This document shows, piece after piece, positions 13,801 through 26,927 of a DNA stretch of 64,000 nucleotides (within the stretch, counting starts at the first letter, position 1; each line of letters starts with the position of its first letter). The stretch is taken from contig CM034607.1 in NCBI GenBank assembly GCA_020091685.1, positions 10,413,465-10,477,464 of the forward strand, given 5' to 3'. Position numbers and translations under genes: made by a program. Under the pieces are notes generated by a model that was not told where the DNA came from, did no database searches, and saw nothing but the letters and a program-made list of their open reading frames with translations. The stretch comes from Lutjanus erythropterus. Its lineage: Eukaryota > Chordata > Actinopteri > Lutjaniformes > Lutjanidae.

Positions 13801-16800
13801 CATTTTCCATCTTTGACTGAAAGTGAAGATTGCGCCTCGTCTCTGGTGGTGGTTAAAAGGTGTTTTGGGAAATGTAGCAAATCGCAAACTTGAAGTACAA
13901 ATCAGTGAGGCAAGTTGAGTACTCATGTGAAAAAAGCACAGCACTACACTACAAGGGACTCATAAATAGATTATTTGTTGGTCTGTCTGACTGTAACTAT
14001 GGTCCCTTTATGTTTCACCTGTAGGATCTACAGATTTTTGTTTTCCTCTGCCTTAGTTAATGTTTGAAAATGAAGAAAAATCCTCTGCCTTCTGTACTTG
14101 ACTTTAGCTTCCTGTTCTCTCCGCTGACAAATGTGCCCCAATAAACTGTCATTAAGGCGATGTAAGAATCTGTTAGGAGGTTAAATATTAGCTGTGCATG
14201 GCAATATTTATGCAATATTGAAGAACAGAAAAAAGCACAATAGAGCAGAATAGTAGTGTATAACAGAACAGAGCAGAACAATATAGAATAGAATAGAATG
14301 AACTGGTTGTATGCTGCTCAAAATAACATTTCACATAGTAGAATTTTACATGTGGACCTTTGGGTCTCATTATCGTCATATATAAAAACTGTATACCCCT
14401 GTGTACAAACCCTAAATATAGTAGCATAACAGTGTGCAGACCGTTTTCCTTTGTACCCTGCAGTCTTTTTTTGTCTTGCACTTGAATATTTTTTGTCTGG
14501 ATGTGTGCAAACTTGATCCCTATTATGTAATAATAATTATGACTAATAATAGCAAGTATAGCTTTGACTCAAAATGCACCAGTCATGTTCTGTGAATTAG
14601 AAATCAGAACCAAAAACTGTGCTGAATATTTCCAGCCGTATCAAAGCTACTACAAGGAGTTTTGAACTGGTTATGTGCCAGTCTCAATTTAATACCGATC
14701 CCTCTATATTGGAGTGCAATGGTTCACAGTTGTCTCGCATCAGTCGCCTCCCACGGTTCGGCACGCATATGATTCGTAGATTACACGTAACCATCATTGT
14801 GTAATGCCACCTCTTTTCTTTTAAGCTGATCCAAAGAATTATCCGATCCGTGACTCAAAACCGTGATACCATCAGAGGAGGAAATTTTGATGTTGAATGT
14901 TTTATTTTTAATTATATTTTGTGGTTATTACAATGGAAACACTACCACTTTTGCCTCCAAAATCAACACACTATGACAGTTCCTTTTTGTAGCTATAACT
15001 CAGACAACCAAGCATCCAGCAGGTGTAACAAAATCCTAGTATAATTTTAACAATTTTATTCTACCACTACAGTTTACTATATTACCATGTTACTATGTCA
15101 ATCCAGATATTCTTTCATTATCCAAATGTTCTCAACATGGTAACAAACTTAACTGCCTCGTCGTTTTTTCCGTGTCCGTTGCTTGACTCTGCCTCACCTT
15201 GACTTTCATCCCCGGCCTTCCCCTCTCTCTGTCTCCAGGAACGTCTACTGTTGTCCTTGCTGCCTGCTCACATAGCCAGGGTGATGAAAGCTGAGATCAT
15301 CCAGAGGCTGCAGGGACCCAACTTTGGTCGAACTGAGAGCACCAACAACTTCCACAACCTCTATGTGCAACGACACACCAACGTCAGGTGAGGATCCATC
15401 TCCTTTATCTGTGCTTCCAGCATAATAAAGGTTATTATTTTCTGCTCTCATACCATTTATATAATCCTGTCCTCCCCCTCGTCATTGCTCACCCCTCGCT
15501 TTCTTTTGTGCTCCCCTCTCTACCTGCTCTCATGTTTGGATTGCTCCTTTACTCTGTGCTCGTCCCATCTCCCCTCATTTCTTCTTCTCCTCTCATTTTT
15601 CACCATCTTCTCTACATCCCATCGTATTTTTCCCTCTCATCACCATGGCCAAATTCAATTCAGAGTTAATCCACCCCCATTGTGCTCTGAGGTCACTTTG
15701 CCAAACGAAGAGGTGTCTATGTCCTCTGTTCTCTGGGAACCCTCCTCTATATTGGTGAGGTTCAAAGACACAAATCCAGGCTAACCATAAGAGCCTCTCC
15801 ATAGATTGTCCTCTAAAAAAAACCTGTTTCCCATCACGCTACAGCTTCACAGGAGAAACAATATCACTGTGTCCCTTTAAGCAGGTCTCAGGTGCGTGTG
15901 TGTGGGTGGCCGAGTGTGTGCATATCTACGTGTGTGTGTGCTCATGTTGATTTGCCTATTATCCTTCCGATAATAACAAATCCTCACATGGTCTAGCTCA
16001 CAGTGAAGAGGGCAATCTTCCCCAGAACAAAGAGCTGACACCCAAGGACAGGTGGCATTGTGATTCTGCTGGGATCCTCCTACACTAGACAGCCGAACAC
16101 CAGCCGCTGCCTCCACTATCCTGTCTGCAGCTCTAACAATTGGTTGTAGGTGTTGAGAAACAGGTTACATCGCGTGTTTTTATGCTTATTAAAATTTCAA
16201 ACTTGGAGAGGTTTTGTAGACTTGTCACATTTCTAAACCACCGGAGACATGATGTATAGGGTGTTGTTTGTATCAGTCTGATTCAGAACTTTCTTTTCTA
16301 AAGAGGTAAAACTCCAGCAACACTTGTATACAAAACAGCTTTATTGTTAGACCAACGTGTTGCCGGCTTGTGGCCTTCATCAGGCTTCCTTTTTTCACAT
16401 TTAGCAAATAAACTTTAGCAACTTTTTTTTGTCTAAGAGGCAGGGGCAAAAAAGTTCAACCCTGCATAAGACTAAAATTGTTTTTTAGTGTGAGTCAGAT
16501 TTTAAGTCAAACATGTTCTCAGTGGGTGTTGTGGGAGCTGCCCCTTGTCTCCAATCCTGTTTTCATGGACAGGATGTCAAGGTGCAGCCAGGGTGAGGAA
16601 AGCGTCTTGTTTGGGAACTTCAAAATTGCGTAGCTACTCTTTGCAATGACGTGTTCCTGTTGGCCTCAGGCTGTGACCCCCGGCACACACTGGGGCGGTT
16701 TGCAGCCAAGTGTGAATCGGCCGGGATGAGAATCAGCACCTCCAAGTCTGAGGCCATGGAGAAGACCAGAAAACAGTAGATTAGGTGGGGAGTGAGTTGT

Positions 16801-19800
16801 TGCCCAAAGTGGACGAGTTCAAGTATTTCAGGGTCTTGTTCATGAGGGAAGAGCGTGAGGTCAACAGGCGGCTGCAGGCTGCAGGGACATGGAAGTTACA
16901 CAAGCAGAAGACAAGCCAAACATTATAATTGGACAATAACAAGTGACGATGAGTCCTAAACTGTAAATGATCAGCCGTTTATAACTCCATCGATCACTTG
17001 TCTGTGTAAAGCTAAGCTTGTTACCCTGAAAACAAAATCCCACTGCTCTGAAAATACTCCAACTCTGGAGTGGAGTTCCATGACTGCCTGCCAGACTCCA
17101 TTAACATAATATTTAATTTAACCATTATGATCATCTACTCCTTCACACATCACATCAAGTGCAACAAATACCACAGGGCTCTATGTGCTCTACTAATACA
17201 GTGGTACTAATAAAACTTTATGCCTCTCCTCATACATCGCCCAACTAACAATGAATTGTGATATCTGATGGTTGTTTTTTCAGTAATACAATATGAATTG
17301 TGTTATTTGTCGTTTTCTGCAGCATCCTGTATGCCGACATTGTGGGCTTCACCAGGCTGGCCAGTGACTGCTCCCCAGGTGAACTTGTGCACATGCTGAA
17401 TGAACTCTTTGGCAAGTTTGACCAGATTGCAAAGGTAACTCAGGACAAGCCCGTCTTCATTCATGAATATCAAATTACAAATACATACACACTTCATATA
17501 CAAGGACACTGAGTGCTTCAAATGAAAACAATGCAATGTTCGTCTCTTTTTCAGTCCATTCTCTCAGATAATCTCACAGTAGTTGTGTAAAAAGTCCTCT
17601 GTGTTAGACTCACTATTGAGATATGCTGTACTGTGTGGTGTGTATGCTCGACCTTATACAGGATGTAAATGAGGTAGACAAAATACTGGAAACATTTTTT
17701 GGTATAGTGCAGTCCATTAAAGCATCACAAAAAAAAAAACCAAAAAACTGGGAGGTGAGAAACTACCTTAAAACTAAACTTACTTATTTTCTGTTTAAGG
17801 TTTTGTTAAGAACCACCAGTGATTTGTAAACCATGCAAAACATGCATAACAAATGCATCATACTGTAATTACAATATGTAATTTTTAATCAAGAATTCAT
17901 CACCAGAAAGCTCATTGATTGCTGAGCCTTATTCCCATGACATCAATTACACACATTTTTGGATTGTTGAAACGTCCCTGACCACAACAAAATAATGAGA
18001 AAACAAGGAAGTACAGGCAGAGGGCCGGTTCTCTGTAGGTACAGCTACCACATAATGATCATAAGTGATGATTGAAAGGGATCATGTTTATGTGAGTCTG
18101 TACATTATTTCCTAGGAAACTGTTGCATATTATAACTTTAAGGACGCTTTCAGTGAATGTTACCTGAAATATAACAATCAATCAAATTTAAGTTGCCTGT
18201 ACAGATAAACCAGTGGTTCTTGTTTTTAATTAATGTACCCACTTTAGTTCTAAAATATTCTTCCTGATACTGTTTTGTTGGCTCTGTTTGCACATTCTTT
18301 TTCAGTTCTTTCTCTGTGCTTTCAGTTGTATTACTGCTATACTTCAACAAATGCAAATGCGTTTTCTTAATTTTCTTCTGTCATTCAGTACAGAAACTGG
18401 CTTCCCGCTCACAGTAAACATGACTGCATTTGTTGCTTTCTTCTTCTGTGAGGTTTTACGGCAGTTGACAGTTATTGGCACTTAATGATTGTACTGAAAA
18501 TTATAATATTGAATATAATATGTGGTTTAATTGAACTTAAATTCTTATATTTTATAAAAAACTTATTATAGTATAATTATATTAGGAATTATGCATGACT
18601 GATATTTTTTCAATCAGTGTTTTTAAAAAATCGTAAGTAGCCCATGCAGCACTCCAAAGTATCCTAGGCATACTAGTACCCCCACTTGAGAAACACTGAC
18701 TTACACAATAACCAAGAGGATACAGCAGAGTCTGTCTTGTGCTGTCAATCAAGTGGAGCGCGGCCTTGAAATGAATGTTTTCTCTGTCCCGCGGCCAGTG
18801 TCGGCCTCCGTACCATACCCTCCCAGGGTGCCGTGCTTGTTAGCAGCTGCAGGTAGTAGCGTCGTGGGCTGGTCAGAGTCTATCTCACGGTCTCATGGGC
18901 GCTCTGCTGCGCGGATCTAAACAGTTGAGTCAGTCTCTCTCTGCTTTGTGTCCAGCAGCTCTGTCCTTCCGTCTGACGAAGCCGCCGTTACATAAACCCG
19001 TTCCAGCGATGAGCTGTTACACATCCCACATGTGGAATAAGAGCTAATGTGTTGGGTGTGTGGGTGTATGATTTTGGGCTTGATGGATGTGACTGTGTGT
19101 GTGCATGAGGGTTGTGTGGAGGTGAGAAAGAGCACGAGAAAATGCATTTCATAAGTGAAAACGTGAACTGTAACTAAAGCTATTGATCATTTTGTACAGA
19201 TTATGGAATTTGATAACACTTTTTTATCACTTCATTGCAGGTTTTCACATCACATGTTATCAAATTCACCACTTATTTCATCCATCCTGCCACATCTATA
19301 CAGTTTTTACAGTTTTTCTTTCTCTAAAAATAGAGAAAGAAAATAGGGGAGGAGGAAAAAGCAAAGAAAGTGTTAACCTTAGACTTTTTGGATATAAATT
19401 GTCATCTTCTCATTATTTTATCCTATTAGATATTTGTGTGTAATTTTTTGTGAAAAAAAAAATGTGCTCAGTTAAGTCACTGTGACCTTGACCTTTGGCC
19501 GCCAAAATCTTATCAGTTCATCTTTGAGTTCAAGTGGCCACTCGTCCCAAGTTCCTCAAGGCATTCTCGAGATATCCTGTTCACAAGAATAGGATGACCT
19601 GAAAACATAATGCCCCGAGCCACGGCTGTCATCAGTGTGGGGCTATAAAAAAAAAAAAGGCTTTTCAAGGTTGTTCAAGAATTCAGAGTCACGGAGGTCC
19701 TTCAGCATGCAGTCATGAATGTGCATGAGAAAAAAAAAAATAGGCTGATCGGTCCAGCAGTATTCAAGATTAGCTGTGTACAAGATACAGGTCCATTGAT

Positions 19801-22800
19801 CACTCTCGCTTGCACTCACGCACTCCTTGACCCATTTACTCCAGTTTCTTCTGAATTCCTCTCCTCTGTCTCTCAACCTATAAGTGATTCTATTCCATTT
19901 CTTGAATCTCTTCACCTTTTTCCATACCTTAATTCATTCACATTAATTGATTTAACATCCAATTCCACGAAATTTGTGTTAATGCAGCAATGGCTTTCTC
20001 CTGAACGGCCACCCAAAACTTTTTCAACACTGGACAAGAGTAAAAGAAGATGAGAATCATGTGAATCATCAGCCTCCTGTTCCCCACGTTCCCTCCAGCA
20101 TCAGCACTACCTGTTCTGTTTTGATATGTTATGAAAAGCCTCATATTAATTTTCAAGGCAAATTCTTTCCAATGTTTTGATTGTGTCATCTCGAAGATCC
20201 TTTTACAAGATTCTTTCCATTCTTCCAAAATTGTTATTTCCATTTCCATTTTCCCTTTCTCTTTGGTGTTGTCTGCCTTCATCCTCTTGTAAGATCTTAT
20301 CCAGGTCTGAGATAAATAGATAGATGTACACTTAATCCCCATTTTCTTCTCTTTATCTCTCCTTCTTTAAGGAAAACGAGTGTATGCGAATCAAAATCCT
20401 GGGCGATTGTTACTACTGTGTCTCTGGTCTGCCCGAGTCGCTGCCTCACCACGCCAGGAACTGCGTGAAGATGGGCTTGGATATGTGTGAGGCCATCAAG
20501 TAAAATACCAGATCTCTCCCTCTTTTCTCTCTCCCTCTCTCTCTCTTTCTCTCTCTCTGTTTCTCTCTCTCTCTCACACACACAAACGGAAACACAAACA
20601 CGCCTGTCAAACAGATTGAGCAGAAGGAATGCCAGACTTGATTTCAGCTCTGTTTGAACTCCGGAGTAAACACAATGTGAATTCAATATGATAAGCCTCC
20701 CAACTGAGCAAACAAAAAATTCAAACAAATGAAAAATATCCCCCTTCTGCTCTCCGTCTCTGTGCATGAACACACACACATTAGTTTTATGGGCCAATAT
20801 GTTTGCTTACCGGCACTGACCTTTAATCGTAATCAGATAAAAGATGTCATTCTGTGTCGTCCACCTCTGACATGATGAAGCAGAGTCTTTATTTCAGTGC
20901 AGTTATGGAGGATTTTCTACCCAGACTGGAATTAAATTCTAGAGGAAACTCTGAATCATTTTGACATGTCACAAAATACAATACTGGTTACTGGCAGCAT
21001 TGGAAATGGCACTCTATAAATGATTAAAAAATGGATATACATAGTATTTCTTAAACACTCACACGACTTGAAAACAAGATGATCCATCTCAAGGGTTTTA
21101 TGCTGTTACAATAAGTCATGTAGGGATGTTCACTAATGTGTTTTTAAACTTGGTAGAGATTAGAGGGAGTGGTTAACCCCTGCTCTCAGTCTGTGCTAAG
21201 CTAGGCTAACCACCTCGCTACTCAACAATGTCACTCTCGGGATGAAAGCACAATGCGTACATTTTCCAAAATGTACTTCTTTTAAGATTCTGCTCTTTAT
21301 TCTCCACAGGAAGGTCCGAGATGCCACTGGAGTCGATATCAACATGCGTGTCGGCGTTCATTCTGGGAACGTCCTGTGTGGTGTGATCGGCCTCCGGAAG
21401 TGGCAGTATGATGTGTGGTCACATGATGTGACACTAGCCAATCATATGGAGGCAGGAGGTGTGCCAGGGTAAGATATAACCAACACTTCAAAGAAAGTTT
21501 CACTTTTAACTCACTGCGATTGCAGTGCCATTTTGCAAATCCGTGTGATTATTGTGTCTTTGGCAAACCGGAGGGATGTACCTACAAGGTTGCCAATTTT
21601 AGTTTGTAAAGCAGACAGGAAGCTGTGCTTTGGGAATTGACTAACACTTTCTGCGCTCTCAGTGATTAATGTTGAGCTGCACTTTAGCAAGTCAGTGAAT
21701 TCCCATCTGCTTCCACTGCAGCTCCATGTGGCCTAAAGTAGAAGTGAGCAACTCCCAGTGGCCGGCCGTACCACAGTATCATTATCTTGAGTTTTAGACA
21801 AGGGTTAGTGTCTCAAGGAGGCTGTATTTTTCACCCTTAAAAGAACTACACATAATATTTTTGTTTTTGCTCTTTTAATTTTTTTCAAGAAATGGTCAGA
21901 TTTATCAGTAATCTGCATTAAATATCATCTTACAGCATCGTAGAGAGTGTTGGGGTGTTGTTAACTACGTGTAGTTGATTTTTTTAGGTTCTTCTGTGAC
22001 ATACGATATATATGTGTGTATATATATGTATACATATAAACACATAAAATAACAATAAAAATAACATAGCAAAAATTATAATAGAATATATCTTTAGAAT
22101 ATAATAGAACAGCTAGGACAGTCTGGAACTTATGGTACATCAAGATATATTGATATTGCAATTTGCAGTAGTTTAACTACATTCAAATCTCAGTAGCTTT
22201 TTCAGTAGTTAACTACTTTGGGAGGCAGTTAATCACAAACTACCTATTTATAGTACTCTCATTACATCATTTGTAATCCAATAAGGCACAAGGCCACAGC
22301 TCATTGGCCACAGTTGGAATTGGAATTTCTATAAAAATCACCTGTGGTGTGCGACCAAGATGATCACAGTCGAGTGACTTTCCCTAGAAATTTAACATTT
22401 TCCTGTTTCCACCTCAACAACTGACCCTTCCTAAGTCCCACTCCTTTTTGACAGCTGAGAAAGCTTAGTACTAGGGATGCACCGATACCACTTTCTTTCA
22501 GACTGAGTACAAGTATTTACATTTGGGTACTTGCTGATACCAAGTACCGATACAAGTACTTAATAATGCCATTAAAGTTCTTACAATAACTTTTAAAACA
22601 TGTTTTATTTTCATTAGATAGTCACTTTCTAAATGTAACAAATCGTTGTTGCTGTTGTGTGCTACAAGTGTAACCATGGTTACTGTACACATTACATTTT
22701 TAGGTTATTTGTAGCAAGTTACTTTATTGTTTTTGTGCTCCTTATTAAGCTGTGCAGTTTACTGTGTATATGATATATTTCAGTATAATAATTTCACAAC

Positions 22801-25800
22801 ATTATGGACCTAGTATTTACTATTTACACATTTACATGTGTAAATAGTAAAGTATTTAGTAGTAGTTTAAGTTTCTTCTTCATGTCCCTCTTGTCTAAGA
22901 GCTAATTAGTTCCTACCTGCCATTGTTTAGGGGGGACAGGTATGAGTGTGGGGCCATGTGTGCAACAGTTTTGTTGACCCTGCTGTGAACCTGGAGAGTG
23001 AAGTTGGTGTCCTGTGCTGTCAGGATGTTTTGGTCAAGATTAAGGACACAAAGAGAAGTTGTAGCAGCTTATTACGAAGAAAAGAGGGTTAAAGACTGGT
23101 GGCGGCTGTGTTTTTTCTTCATCTTCGGATTAATTTGCGAAGGCATTCATCTAGTGTACGCATTCATCTAGTTTAGGACTTATTGGACAGCGGCTGGCTG
23201 CGGTCTGCAGGTGCTCTCTGTGCATTTATTTCAGTTTTTCATGGACTTACATGGAATTTTACGGACAGTTTCCAAAGTCGCTGCGGTCATTAATGGATGA
23301 CGTTGAGGACAGCGGGTCCCTCCTTCATGATGACGTCATGTCCAAAAAAGAGGATAAGCATTGGTAAACGCCTTGAACTCTGCATCATGGCGGTTCTTTA
23401 GAAGTTCACTTGTATCAAGCGGCTACTTTTCGTGACATGGTAGCGGTTGTGGGGCTTTGGAGTAGTTTTATGAGTACGAGTATGTGAGGACAGTATCAGA
23501 CCTGGTATCGGTATTGGTGCATCCCTACTTAGTACCTTGCTAAACTTACTCCTTTCCTGTTCCTGTACTTAGATATACTATGTGCGAGGCTTATCTACGT
23601 TGAAAAGAAGACCAACTTTTAAAAATGGTTAGAAGATTTTTTTTTTTTTTTTGTGGTAGGTTTATATCTACCTGAAGCAAAAGAACAATAAAAAGATGGT
23701 TTAAGATGTTCGTGGAGGACCTGTAAAAACAAAAAAATCACAACTGGAGTTAGCTAATGTTAGCAAAATCCTAGCTAAATAGCTAGCTAATCTACATTTA
23801 CAATTAGCTAGCCTTCTGTTAACATTAGCTAACTGTCGCTGGAGCCCAGAGAAAAAAGGGACAGGACTTGAGAAAGTTCAACTGCTCTTCTTAAAACATG
23901 AACACAGGCTGCCCAAGTGACGACTGGCTGCCCTAGTCTTTTAATCAAACACACCCACACTTTACTCAGTGTGATTTCAGTTGTACCACTGTGTGACAAT
24001 ATGAATTTCCAGACTGTGATCATTTCCTGTGACGTGGTTTTAATGTGCTGTTTTGAACTACGCACAAATTAGAAATTAGTTTTAGTTTGGACAAGCTTTT
24101 TTCTAGTTAAGATGTAGCTTAACTACTTTGTTGTTTTTAAGCAGAGTAGTTTGGTTAACAAATAGAGTTGTTTCCCAAACACTGATCATAGACCAGTCCA
24201 GCCTAAAAATATCCACATCAATATCAGTATTCTAAAATCAATGTTAGCCGAACCCCAGTAAACCACCCCCTTAAAACCAAATAGGAGAGATACACCTCAG
24301 GGAACAACATATTGATGTGTTGCAGCAGCAAGAAGAACAAGCACTATCAACACTCAGCTGAAAAATATTTTTATGTAAGTGCACTGTATGATTCATTTCT
24401 TCCTTGCCCCATCACCAATTTGTATTATATGAGTAAATGCACATGGTTACTGACAGAGATGGAACATGGGATATGTCTATGTCTAATTCTACCCCGTTCT
24501 TAACATTTTTGGACAATTATATCCACCTCATTTGACCAATCAGCTCTACATTTGTTATGTGGCCATTAGGTCTGCCATCCCAGCACTGTAATAAGCATGG
24601 GGAAAATTGGCTGGTGGTTATGTGTGTGTGCTACACTGAAAATAAGCTCTTCAGTACCACCACATTTGGGCTGCTAATGGTTTGTCTCCTCTTACACCTG
24701 CTGAAAGGTATCAGAAAAATATGCCAGCTGAAAAAAAAACATATTCCCATCTCCATCCCTCTCGGTTTACAAGGGTAACAAGCAAAGGAGAATTGCAGGT
24801 TAGTGTTCTTATCAAGCTGGAAAGTAAATCATGTGTTTGATAGACCCGTTGATGGCACAGCGACACATGCTGTTAACCTATCATCATCTGTTCTCTTATC
24901 CCATCCTGTCTCATTTCCAGGAGGGTCCACATATCTTCAGTGACGCTGGAGCATTTGAAGGGTTCATATAAAGTGGAGCCTGGAGACGGACAGAGCCGAG
25001 ACTCCTACCTGAAAGAACATGGAGTGGTCACCTTCCTGGTCATCAACCCCAAGGTCAGAGACCATCACTTACGTGGTTGTGTACATTAATGCTGCCCCCT
25101 GAAAGTCAAAGATTCAAATTCTCAGTTGGAGACCAGTCAGTCAACTGAGATTCTTCAAGTCTAGCATTCATTTGCCAGGTCCAATAATGCCTGCCACAAG
25201 GCTCTATGACAGCAATTTGTGTGTTATAAAAAGAGGCATGAATTAAGTTTAAAATGAAAAATGAACTCTGTTTAGACCAACGATCACTCCCACTAGTGTC
25301 TGAACAGTTAATGGGTTATGAAAGGGGTGGGGCTAAAGTATAGGGCTGGAGCTAATGGCCACTGAAACAGGAACTCTCTGATGAGTCAATTGATGCCTCC
25401 CACAAGAGTCTAGGACAAACGATTTATGAGTTATTAAAGGGGGCGTGGCTAATAGGCAGGGGCGCAGAATAAGTAACTAATGAGAAAAGAGCTCTGCTGA
25501 GACCAATGATGCCTTTCACCAGAGGTTCTGGACTTGATGCACGAATCTGTCTTCAATAACTGTATGAGTCACAAACCATGGCAGCAACCGACGTTTTAAA
25601 GACATGTTCATCATATTTTAGTGTCCTCAGGAAACAGTTTTTGCTGTTGGCTGTACTACTTGTCGCGTCTTTGGATTTGTCTCTGCAGGGTGTTTTTTAA
25701 ATTCTGTTTGTGTCTTCAAATTAATGAAAATGTGTTTCTTAATTTGCTTGTGTTTTTTCCATTTGCATTTGTTTTGTTAAGTTAAAGTGGTTTGAGCTCT

Positions 25801-26875
25801 CAGGGCCACCACACCATATTCTACATATCAGTGCTGTCCAAAATACGCATAAGTAAGTATATCTCCAAATTTGGTGATATTGAATTCTTACTGTTGTAAG
25901 AAAGTGTCATAGTTTGAAAAAACGTTCCAACTTTTGAGTCTAAATAAACCTTTTAAAAATCCAGTGGATTTGTTGAAAAATGTCACAACTGTTGAGCAAC
26001 AGACCAGGAAAACAGAGAAAAGCAAAGTAGAATAACATAAGGGCAAACAAATCCAAAAGTGCAAACAAAGTCCATGAAATCCAAAGAAAGTCCAAAAACC
26101 ACAAAGAAACATGGGAAAAACACTAGGAGGTTTGACAAAAAGGCCAAGGACAAATTGACAACTAAGGAGGGAAACACACAAACTAAAAACAGAGGGACAG
26201 AAATCAGGGGCGGATGAAAACAATCAGGAATCAAAAAAGGACTAAGACTGAGACAGGAAGTAACAATACACAAACAAGAGAGAAGTCAAGAACTTCAAAA
26301 TAAAACAAGAAACAACTAAAACCCCAAACCATAACAGGAAAATGACTGTTTTTCTTAGCAGGGGAACTTCTAGAATGGGGGCTGGGCGGCACTGCCCAGC
26401 CCTGAAATCTGATTGGCCACCCCAAGTGCCACCTCATTATCCTCAAGAATTATTGGCTATCTGTCCAGTGAGAAGCGGGAAAATTAAAAAAAAAAAAAAT
26501 TGGGGAAAAAAAATATCGAAGCTTTATATTATATGGATATGGTGCCACTTGTGTTGAGTTGTAATTGGTTGGACTATTAATCTTTCAAATAAAAACTCAT
26601 CAGGAATGTTAGAAACTGTAAGATACAGCAATATTAGTAATTAAAGTATGTATGAGAAATGGTAAATTAGAGCTATTCCAACGAGTCGCAAGTGCACGTA
26701 CTTTATGCCACCCCATAAGTGACCCCAGTTTGGCCACCTAAGTCCAAAACATCTGGACACGCCCCTGTTTCTTAGTTCATGGAAGGGTGATGTTTCAGAG
26801 ATGCATTGTTTTCACTGGGCAGAAAAGATATTATGTTTACAATATCCTGTATATATGCGTGTGTGTGTGTGTCTG

Positions 26876-26927
<52 letters not shown>

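Larger units (their letters stand above)
15388..17322 (+). other. adcy2: adcy2 intron 5
   Basis: 1.9-kb intron, CT-rich at 15400-15660. It holds a short repeat tail (16310..16395) and a LINE reverse-transcriptase fragment (16510..16890). Open frames in the CT-rich part are low complexity. Confidence 0.7.
17435..20371 (+). other. adcy2: adcy2 intron 6
   Basis: 2.9-kb intron. Contains an A-run near 17730, an antisense repeat of family E (19470..19640) and an antisense L1-like fragment (19640..20345). Between 17800 and 19450 I see nothing recognisable. Confidence 0.7.

Noticed and set aside
20297..20797. 166-codon - strand frame
   Set aside because: Mixture of the complement of exon 7 and a CT-repeat translation.
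25888..26446. Hydrophobic - strand frames suggesting membrane proteins
   Set aside because: Purine-rich repeat sequence on the + strand gives hydrophobic reverse translations by composition.
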